Assembly: GCF_009712035.1 (NCBI RefSeq)
Contig: NZ_VILB01000001.1
Span: 216,339-280,107 of the forward strand
DNA: 63,769 bases
Direction of reading: 5' to 3'
Source of the DNA: Anabaena sp. UHCC 0187
GTDB taxonomy: Bacteria; Cyanobacteriota; Cyanobacteriia; Cyanobacteriales; Nostocaceae
In this document: positions 6,376 to 13,986 of the stretch, piece by piece
Position numbering within the stretch: the stretch's first letter is position 1
Layout of the letters: every line of letters begins with the position of its first letter
Program-made: the position numbers and the translations under genes
Notes under the pieces: model-generated
The model's database searches: none
What the model was told of the DNA's origin: nothing
Seen by the model: the letters and a program-made list of their open reading frames with translations, nothing else

Positions 6376-9111
6376 TTAATTTGTTTGTGCTAATTTGTTG
6401 GTGCTAATTTGTTGTTGGTTGAGATAGAAATAATGTCCTTTTTTGCTAATTAATTCTTCATGAGTACCGCTTTCAACTAAAACACCACGATCTAAAACTA
6501 AAATTAGATCCGCATGACGAACGGTGGAAAGACGGTGAGCAATAATTACACTTGTACGTCCTTGAAGAATTGTTTTGAGGTTGTTCTGAATAATGCGTTC
6601 AGATTCAGCATCCAGGTGGCTGGTGGCTTCATCTAATATTAAAAGTCGAGGATTTCCTAATAAAGCTCTGGCAATTGCTAACCGTTGGCGTTGTCCTCCT
6701 GATAACATTCCTCCACCTTCACCAATTTGGGTTTCATAACCCATTGGCATCCTTTTAATAAACTCATCTGCCCCTGCAAGTTGGGCTGCTTCCATAATCT
6801 CTTCTAAAGAGGCTTCAGGATGGGCAATGATAATATTTTCCCGAATTGTTCCTCCAAATAAAAATGTATCTTGATCCACAACTCCAATTTGTGATCGCAG
6901 GGAATGTAAGGAAATACTAGTCACATCTTGATTGTCAATTAAAACTCTTCCATCTGTCGGTAGATATAAACCCAAAATCAATTTAGAAAGTGTTGTTTTT
7001 CCTGAACCACTGCGGCCAACAACGGCTACAGTTTGTTCTGGTAAAATTTCAAAACTGAGATTTTCGAGAATATTGATTTCGCTTTCGGAATGATAGCGGA
7101 AAGTCACATTCTCAAAGCGAATACCCCCGATTAATCTCGGTAAAAATTGCCGAGGTTGATGTTCTAAATCTTCCTCTGGTTCTGCTTCTAAAACATCATT
7201 AATCCGTTCTGTAGCAACAATTACCTCTTGTAATTGATTCCATAAAATAATTAATCGTTGAAAGGGCTGAATAATGTTACCCAGCAGCATATTAAAAGCA
7301 ACCAATTGACCAATGGTAAGTTGGTTTTGAATGACTAACCAAGCTCCAAACCATAATAATCCTGTACTTGCTAAAGATTGAATAGTAGCACTAATTAATT
7401 GCAGTTGATTACTAACTAATTGACCACTAAAGTTCTTTTTAATTAAATTATTCAGCAATTCTTCCCAATGCCAACGAACTGTTTGTTCAATTGCCATTGA
7501 GCGAATCGAAGAAATCCCCGTCAAGCTTTGAATTAAATAACTATTTTCTAGCGTTCCTGCTGTAAATACCTCCCGACTAATTCGTCGTAAAAATGGTGTG
7601 GCAAATAATGTTAACAACACAAATGGTGGCACAATTGCTAATGTCATTAATGCCATTGGTGGACTGTACCAAAACATTAATCCCACATAAATAAAGACCG
7701 TCAGCAAATCCAAACCAATAGACAGAGCTTCACCAGTCAAAAAACGCTGAATTTTTTGATTTTCTTGGACACGGGAGACAATATCTCCAACATAACGGGA
7801 CTCAAAAAATGCCAGAGGTAAGCCAAATGTATGTTTAATAAATCCCACCATTAAGGCGACGCTAATCCGGTTAGCTGTGTGATCTAGTAAATATTGTCTT
7901 AACCCATTAATGGCGACACGAAACAAACCGAAAATCAACAATCCAAACCCTACAGTGTTTAAGGTTAAGACGCTACCTTGAACAATTACTCTATCTAATA
8001 AAAGTTGAGTAAATAAAGGTGTGATTAACCCAAATACCTGAATTAATACCGAAGCAATAAATACTTCTAGCAGGACTTGAAAGTGTGGTTTAACTAAATC
8101 TAATAACTGCCAAAATGGTGTGTTAGCTTCTTCTGTTTTTTTGAGTGAAGCTGTAGGCTGTAATAATAAAGCGTAACCAGTCCAACCTGCTTTAAATTGA
8201 CTAATAGTTAGCTGACGTTGCCCAATAGCAGGATCGGCAATAATTACCTGTTTTTTGGTAATTTCATAGACAACTATGTAATGTCTACCTTCCCAATGAG
8301 CGATCGCTGGTAGGGGTTGTTGGGCAAATTTATCTAAACTAGCTTTGACTGGACGGGTAGAAAAACCCAGACTTTCTGCGGCTGCGCTCAAACTCCGCAT
8401 GGACGCACCACTACGGCTAATATTAGCAAGATCCCGCAATCTATTAATACTCAGGTTTTTACCCCAGTAACGACCCACCATAACTAAGCAAGCAGCACCA
8501 CAATCAGCCGCACTCTGTTGTTCAAAAAATGGATAGCGTTTGGTAAATTTACGCCACCAATTTTTGGCACTTACAGTAGGAACAGGAAAGTATTGAGAAC
8601 GTTTTTTTGGTTCTGTCGGTGTGGCAATTATTGGTGGTGTGAAATTGACACTTTTTACGGATCTTGGAACTTCGATAATCGGAATTTCTGGAGATTGGGG
8701 AGTATTAATTAGTTGGGCTTGATTCAGCAACCGATCATAAATACTCGGAAATTCTCCCATGAGCTTATTCAACGTTTTTTGGGGAATATAGGCAATCTTT
8801 AAATTCACAGAAGCTCTAGCCACATAATTGCTAAACTCTTGTTCTGGAAATAAAGTTAACTCCCCAAATGATGACCCTGGTGTGAGGGTATTAATTAAAT
8901 TATTGGCACTATCCAGCAATCTCACCTTACCCGTCAGTACAATATAAATTCCTGGGTTTGCTGTTGTAGCTTGCCAAAATTGCTTTGCTACTGGTGGTTC
9001 AATAATTTCTAAAGCCTTGATACAACTTGTAACTGCTTGATCTGATAGCGCATCACCCAAGGTTTGCTTAATGTGTGTAGCTAATTGCTCCTGAGAAAAC
9101 GCTGATAGCAT
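6376..9111 (-). CDS. cNMP-binding / C39 peptidase / ABC exporter (HetC-like PCAT)
   Basis: This 911-residue protein has, in order, a cyclic-nucleotide-binding-like domain (about 20-130, GSSFGELTLFP), a C39 peptidase (about 193-315), a six-helix ABC membrane domain (about 345-620) and an ATPase. The peptidase has Gln198, Cys204 in DCGAACL, His277 and Asp293, so it looks catalytically intact. The ATPase has Walker A GRSGSGKTT, signature LSGGQRQRLAI, Walker B LLILDEATSHLD and an H-loop. Such peptidase-containing transporters cut Gly-Gly leaders and export the core. GGAGG precedes the ATG. HetC of Anabaena is a related exporter, but there hetC lies upstream of hetP, whereas here the order differs. 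The cargo is probably the neighbouring precursor peptides. Confidence 0.92.
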   Translation of the reverse strand: MLSAFSQEQLATHIKQTLGDALSDQAVTSCIKALEIIEPPVAKQFWQATTANPGIYIVLTGKVRLLDSANNLINTLTPGSSFGELTLFPEQEFSNYVARASVNLKIAYIPQKTLNKLMGEFPSIYDRLLNQAQLINTPQSPEIPIIEVPRSVKSVNFTPPIIATPTEPKKRSQYFPVPTVSAKNWWRKFTKRYPFFEQQSAADCGAACLVMVGRYWGKNLSINRLRDLANISRSGASMRSLSAAAESLGFSTRPVKASLDKFAQQPLPAIAHWEGRHYIVVYEITKKQVIIADPAIGQRQLTISQFKAGWTGYALLLQPTASLKKTEEANTPFWQLLDLVKPHFQVLLEVFIASVLIQVFGLITPLFTQLLLDRVIVQGSVLTLNTVGFGLLIFGLFRVAINGLRQYLLDHTANRISVALMVGFIKHTFGLPLAFFESRYVGDIVSRVQENQKIQRFLTGEALSIGLDLLTVFIYVGLMFWYSPPMALMTLAIVPPFVLLTLFATPFLRRISREVFTAGTLENSYLIQSLTGISSIRSMAIEQTVRWHWEELLNNLIKKNFSGQLVSNQLQLISATIQSLASTGLLWFGAWLVIQNQLTIGQLVAFNMLLGNIIQPFQRLIILWNQLQEVIVATERINDVLEAEPEEDLEHQPRQFLPRLIGGIRFENVTFRYHSESEINILENLSFEILPEQTVAVVGRSGSGKTTLSKLILGLYLPTDGRVLIDNQDVTSISLHSLRSQIGVVDQDTFLFGGTIRENIIIAHPEASLEEIMEAAQLAGADEFIKRMPMGYETQIGEGGGMLSGGQRQRLAIARALLGNPRLLILDEATSHLDAESERIIQNNLKTILQGRTSVIIAHRLSTVRHADLILVLDRGVLVESGTHEELISKKGHYFYLNQQQISTNKLAQTN

Positions 9112-9132
9112 TTCCTAACCTCCAAAACACTA

Positions 9133-9729
9133 TTATTTATTGGTCTGAATCAGATTAAATGACCAATGAAAACTAGATTCAGGAGCAGAATGCAAATCAC
9201 TAATTTTAATTGCTAAATCCTGATTCTCAGTAGTTATCAAGGGGAAATTTTTGCGTTTAGTAGAAAGTCCCATTTGTTTAAGTAGACGGTTAATGTGGCG
9301 ATCGCTAATTTGAATTCCCAATTCCTTCGCTAAATGTTTACTCAACCATTGAGCAGTCCAATCACTAAAAGCATAGCCATATTCACGAGGACTACAATTA
9401 ACTAATTCTTTCAATCTTTCAATATATTGATGATTAACAATCTTTGGTCTGCCTAATGGGCGCTGATTCCATTTGTGCGCCATACCTGCCTCAGCAATAC
9501 CTATCCAATACCTGGCCATTTCCTGGGAACAACCAATCATTTCACAAATATGAGTTTGCGATTTTCCCATATCTGCTAACAACATAATTTCAATCCGTCG
9601 CCGATATTCTGGTTGCGAATTACTTTGTAAATTTTTTAGCAAAGCCTTCCGCTGAAAAGGTGTTAAAAACTTACTTTCATAAGCATCGTAAATATTAACA
9701 ACCTGATCTTGATGAGAATAAGATGACAT
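9133..9729 (-). CDS. IS630-like helix-turn-helix protein, possible regulator
   Basis: This 198-residue protein resembles the N-terminal DNA-binding half of IS630-family transposases: a first HTH (RRRIEIMLLADMGKSQTHI), a linker with LGRPKIVN, and a winged-helix segment (SDWTAQWLSKHLAKELGI). The DDE catalytic half is absent, and the C-terminal 40 residues are unlike a transposase. The ATG at 9729 is preferred to an in-frame TTG at 9741. It ends 21 bases before the exporter gene and is probably co-transcribed with it. It may be a domesticated transposase fragment acting as the locus regulator; a truncated transposase is the alternative. Confidence 0.6.
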   Translation of the reverse strand: MSSYSHQDQVVNIYDAYESKFLTPFQRKALLKNLQSNSQPEYRRRIEIMLLADMGKSQTHICEMIGCSQEMARYWIGIAEAGMAHKWNQRPLGRPKIVNHQYIERLKELVNCSPREYGYAFSDWTAQWLSKHLAKELGIQISDRHINRLLKQMGLSTKRKNFPLITTENQDLAIKISDLHSAPESSFHWSFNLIQTNK

Positions 9730-9741
9730 AATTCTTACCAA

Positions 9742-10571
9742 TTGCCTTCTACTTTCAAATTTGGGAAAATCTATCTGTTACAACAGTAGACAAGGCGGTT
9801 AGGACATTCAACGATGCTACAACTTAGGCTTTTAGCACTGTCACCTGTCACCTGTCACCTGTTATACATCCATTGCTCAAATACAGATGCAAAAAATTTC
9901 ACAGATATTCAGTATTTAATCTGTAGGATGTCTTACGAGTATTCATTTAATTCTCAATATCTATGCAACAGGCATAGCTGTTTTGTCCCCCAATAAACAG
10001 CATTGTCTGGTAAAACACCTACAGATAAACTCCAAAACTTTCTCTTTCTAATGCCAGATTGATCTACATTAGTTAATCATGCCAAAAATCTACTTAGAGC
10101 ATGATATTATCCCTAATTTAGATTTAAGGATATTTATAAACACTGGTATTCAGGTTAATCAATCAAACCGAAAATATTTCAGTTTATGCAGTTTTAATTA
10201 ACCAATAATTACGCAACACCTGTTCCAAAACTTGCAGCCTTAAAGTAGATTAGGTCAGGAAGAATATAATCTATCCCTTACACTAACCTAAAATCAGAAA
10301 ATTCTCATCAGCAGACTTTCTTAAATATAAAATTGTCTGTCCGATAGCCTATGGTTAACGCCACCCTAGAGCCATTCAGTTTAGATAAAAAAGTGACAAA
10401 GCTTTAATTGTTATCTTTAAATTCTGCTATATCTTCTTCTAAAATTTATATAAAAAATGAAATCTTCATCTAAACTTCATGAAAACTTTACATAAAATTT
10501 ATATAAACTTACATTTGATAAAAATATGTTTGGTAATTTCTAGTAAATCCTTTTGGATAATTTTATATACA
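9742..10571. other. long AT-rich intergenic region without recognisable gene
   Basis: No supported coding region is seen on either strand. It contains the heptamer repeat at 9838-9862 and the probable promoter region of the exporter unit just above 9729. The rest is AT-rich with frequent stops. Confidence 0.6.
9838..9862. repeat. short tandem heptamer repeat (CTGTCAC x3)
   Basis: Three tandem copies of CTGTCAC and part of a fourth are present. Short tandem heptamers of this kind (STRR) are typical of heterocystous cyanobacteria and have no known function here. Confidence 0.7.
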
Positions 10572-10612
10572 TGAGAAAAGAAGCTGTAATAAATTTACAG
10601 CCTCTCATTTTT
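10572..10612. terminator. bulged hairpin, possible terminator
   Basis: An outer TGAGA/TCTCA pairing and an inner CTGTAA/TTACAG pairing enclose a small loop and are followed by ATTTTTG. No gene directly upstream on the plus strand is recognised, so its partner is unknown. Confidence 0.35.
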
Positions 10613-10701
10613 GTTATATCAATTGCCAGTTGACATAACAGTAATAATTTGAGAGTAAGAGAATGATTTGATCATGACTTTTCCCTTTCCCCATCTACCT
10701 T

Positions 10702-10918
10702 AGTAACTAAAGTTAGCCAAACCTTAGTTACACCAAATTTAGTAGCAGAAATTCTCTAGCCATCTCAATGTGATTAGGGCAACCCACCACCCTAATTGAA
10801 AATTGCTCAGACTTCCTGGGAAAAAGAACCACCTTTAGTCATGGTTCATCAGTCTTGATGTAGAATTTATTTAATTAATCAGAAACTGAATGCTCAAGCA
10901 ATCAGCTTGGGTTTTTTA
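10702..10918 (+). ncRNA. candidate structured non-coding RNA with terminator
   Basis: Within 217 bases there are three hairpins in series: GTAACTA...TTAGTTAC (10703-10731), ATTAGGG...CCCTAAT (10773-10796, perfect 7 bp) and GAACCA...TGGTTC (10826-10847, perfect 6 bp). They are followed by a terminator-like stem CAAGC/GCTTG with a GGTTTTTT tail (10895-10916). No reading frame explains them, and only the plus strand has the T-run. I do not recognise the family. It lies between hetP and the peptide exporter unit. Confidence 0.3.
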
Positions 10919-11145
10919 TGTACAGACAAAAACACTTTTTTTGGGAAAAATGTTATTAGTCCGCCATGAACCTTCGTTTAGGTGACTAAGGTATCTGAAT
11001 TTTACGCTTACCGAGTAATTCTATAAGATGTTATCAGTGTATATTTGCCATTCTGGCAGATTTTTACCAAGGACTCAGTAATTGCAGTTACTCACATTTC
11101 CCATTAGCTGATCTGAGTAACAAGCAATTACGATATGATTGACCA

Positions 11146-11529
11146 CTATGCCGACTTTTTTTCCCTACTGTTAGCGCGTGCTTCTGCCTTTTGCTTGCCG
11201 CCCACTTCCATGTAAGCTATATCCTTAATCTTGCTTAAACAGCTAGATGCTAGATTGCTTTCGGATCTTTTCTCTGTGGGTGATTTAGCAATTTTCAGAC
11301 TTTCATTATTTTGTGGGTTTGAGCGACTCATGCGGGCGTTTTCTTTCAGTATCCGGTTATAAGTGCGATAGGGGATATAGTGCATCGGATTATAGCCCAC
11401 GAACCGCAACATTAAAAGACAAGCCCAAGAATACTTCCCTGCTAAAATCGCTTCGACTACTTGGTCAAACTGTTCCGGATGAATTTTCTTATCTAAGTTG
11501 TTACCGCTGCCAGCAATATCTTGATTCAT
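11146..11529 (-). CDS. hetP: HetP-family heterocyst commitment protein
   Basis: This 127-residue protein carries the HetP block at residues 26-64 (EAILAGKYSWACLL, RFVGYNPMHYIPYRTYNR). HetP family proteins promote commitment to heterocyst differentiation in Nostocales, and in Anabaena hetP is activated by HetR. A second similar block (KIKDIAYMEVGGKQK) follows. The extreme C-terminus is short, basic and Ala-rich, and the protein appears shorter than the roughly 160 residues usual for HetP, so its tail may be divergent or lost. A very long non-coding region lies upstream, as expected for a developmentally regulated gene. In Anabaena hetP lies downstream of hetC; here it stands alone. Confidence 0.85.
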   Translation of the reverse strand: MNQDIAGSGNNLDKKIHPEQFDQVVEAILAGKYSWACLLMLRFVGYNPMHYIPYRTYNRILKENARMSRSNPQNNESLKIAKSPTEKRSESNLASSCLSKIKDIAYMEVGGKQKAEARANSREKKSA

Positions 11530-13936
11530 AATCTTAGTTGTCGTTGAATTGAGTAAATTAGTCCAGTTTCTGCAAATGCGATGGTCTTAATGGCCGCTGA
11601 ACGACAGCTTCAGCCAAATTGCTGTTGCGGGAATGACCGGAATCTATAGGTAATCAATTCGTGGCAGATAAGAGTAACAACTTTTCGTAAAAGTACGGTA
11701 CTTGCGAATATGAATACCTGACGGGAATGGAATTCAGAGAGCTGCATCTCTGAAATTACCGATGGAATTGAACTAAAAGACGAGTTTGACCTGACGATTT
11801 TTTTCATAACCTGACCTGTGATTGAAAACCTGACTGTTTTTAATCAAGCCTGTGTACTTTTGTTTTTGGTCGCATATACCCTGATTTTCCGAGTAGTTTT
11901 ACTGTTTTCATCCAGTAATACTTATTTTCCTTTGAGGTAATGTGTATTAATTACTTCTAGGCTTTTGGTTTGTACTTACTAATGAATCATTCTGGTTTCT
12001 ACCTGGAGGATGGGAGTGCGACGTAGCTTTTCGTAGATGCTGTTGTGTACTGTGGAAATTTTCCAAGTAGAAATTTTCTGCTTTTCCCTGGTTACTGCTG
12101 TATAACTTCTTGCCATTCATTACGGTGCTTTTAGGTAAAAGCTCATAATTGCTGAATGGAGTCAGGAAAACCATTGATTTCTTAATTTCAACAGCCACAT
12201 TTTTATTTATACTATTTTTTGTCGCTAATGTCATCTGCCAAACTGGCAAGATTTAAGTTAAATTTACTGAACATATCTAGATATTTACTTATGTCTTGTG
12301 CAGGTTTAAGTTTTGTCCCCACTTCTAAAAAAATAAGGGGTGACACCCCCCACTTTAATCTGATTGGCAGATGCTATTATCGTTATACAAAGCAAAAATA
12401 CTACCAATCACTTCTATCTATGTTTCTAGTACATAAATAATGAAAGCTACTATCTTTAATAGTCAAATCAATATTTTAATGCAATAAATGTTGATGTTCT
12501 AAATATAAATTTCTCGTAAAAGTTTTATCTGAAATACCTACTATACAAGGCTTGTAGGGATTTCTCTTATAAATAAATTTGCAGACAATAGGTATGAAGA
12601 TAAGGCAAGAAATAATTTAATTTTTATTAGTAAAAGTTATTTTTAATCTTCTGATTTTAGATATTATTTTAATTTACTGGTATGTTTGTCTTTACATTAA
12701 GACAAGCCTCTAATCAGATGTGTTTAGCAAAAAATGTATCATCATGAACCTTTAGTGATTATCTAATTTATTTACTGATAGCCATTTATTAATGAAGTAA
12801 TATTGCTATTTGCTGAAATAACAAACTTGGCAATTATATATATACAAATTATTGATATCAGTAAGATTGTAGTGATAGTTATTAAGTTGGGTAAGCAGGA
12901 ATAACTATCATAATTTATTGCCAATTCCCGCTGATGATGCTGCCAAAAGCAGATACTTCGGTATAGAATCAGGGTTGACTCCGTATACTTAAGTAATTGT
13001 CAATAAATTAAATCTTCTCAAAATTTCAGTATGTAAACCCCTAAGATTCAGGGTGGGAAGGAAATTACTAACCCAAATTTTCTGGCAGCATTCCCAAAAA
13101 ATCACCTGGGAATTAGTTGACAACTAGCAATGAAGAGGTTATAGTGTAACTCCCAAGGCTGATTAACTTTTTTCAGCGGCGGAAACAAAGTTCAGGAGCG
13201 ATCGCCAGATCAAAATTTTGATCATATCCAAACTAACAGGGAACTTATTACCTAAACTGCGAGTCGTAGATACCAACTAGATTTGAACCTGACAAACCTG
13301 ACAAAATAGATTGATAAAGCTACTGCTGTCCTTGCTTTATTCAACTAGCCTGTAACTAATCACATTCTTAGATAATTGAATTCCGCTGGTAAATTCTCAT
13401 CTCTCTCAAACTAGAGTAGAGAATTTTTAAAGTGAGTAATTTTAATCTTTTTATCTGCTATAACCCTAAATTAAGTAGGGAAATGGAGATGTTATTTTGG
13501 TGACTGGGCTAAAAAATGTACTTTAACTAATCACCAACTTAAGCAAACGAGTTAAGAATCTAATGCTCATCGCTTAAACTTACCATCATTGCCACAGCCG
13601 CTGCAAAACGCAATTATTGATGTGATTTATTGCTAATTGCTGATTTTTCATTTTTCAGTGGCTTTGCGAGTGAAAGTCAACCCACTGATAGTTGAGCAGA
13701 GAGTTTACACAGTGATTGATTAACATTCCTGAGAACGACGGATTTCATACTAAATCAGAGAAAAGAGGCATATCTTAAAGCATTGGTTTTCAGATTTAAA
13801 TTCCTCAACTCTTAAACATTACTGATTTTTTCGGTGAATTCCGGAAATAATCAGGAAAATAAAATTTCGGTAAAAATCCCATAAAAATCAAATAATTAAG
13901 AAATTGTGTATTTTTTCTATATATTCAGGGATTGAT
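11530..13936. other. long non-coding region upstream of hetP
   Basis: About 2.4 kb has no convincing coding region. Minus-strand frames of 65 and 100 codons (11610-11807, 11947-12249) lack ribosome sites and recognisable domains. It carries the candidate HetR site at 12337-12349, one HIP1 octamer near 13198 and a TCCGGA palindrome at 13840-13845. Its length suggests a complex promoter for hetP. Confidence 0.55.
12337..12349. promoter_or_regulatory. candidate HetR-binding inverted repeat upstream of hetP
   Basis: The sequence GGGGTGACACCCC is an inverted repeat of the form GGGGT-N3-ACCCC. As I recall it, the HetR site of Anabaena hetP is GAGGGGTCTAACCCCTC, with the same half-sites and spacing. 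It lies about 810 bases upstream of the hetP start, further than in Anabaena but within the same non-coding region. The outermost flanking bases do not match. Confidence 0.5.
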
Positions 13937-13975
13937 TTAAGATCCCCGACTTCTCTAAGAATTCGGGGATCTTAA
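13937..13975. terminator. strong hairpin repeat/terminator after the GH116 gene
   Basis: A perfect 13-bp stem (TTAAGATCCCCGA paired with TCGGGGATCTTAA) has a further 4-bp inner stem. It lies 12 bases beyond the GH116 stop codon and resembles the hairpin repeats at 3950-3981 and 6327-6359. It probably ends the GH116 transcript. Confidence 0.7.
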
Positions 13976-13986
13976 AAATGTTGAAT

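Noticed and set aside
9838-9862. Possible CRISPR array
   Set aside because: The repeats are contiguous heptamers without spacers; no cas genes are present anywhere in the window.
9814-9996. 60-codon frame near the tandem heptamers
   Set aside because: It is built partly on the CTGTCAC repeat and has no domain or ribosome site.
11610-11807. 65-codon minus-strand frame in the hetP leader
   Set aside because: No ribosome site and no family; it lies in the likely 5' untranslated region of hetP.
11947-12249. 100-codon frame on the minus strand upstream of hetP
   Set aside because: No ribosome site, no recognisable domain, and low-complexity Asn/Ser/Gln content; more likely chance in a long non-coding region. 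Conservation could change this.
12219-12440. 73-codon plus-strand frame over the HetR-like site
   Set aside because: It contains the inverted repeat and shows no protein-like pattern; no ribosome site.
13840-13845. TCCGGA motif as a DIF-type (differentiation) promoter
   Set aside because: The palindrome occurs in the right region but no convincing -10 box lies at the proper distance on the minus strand, and it is over 2 kb from hetP.
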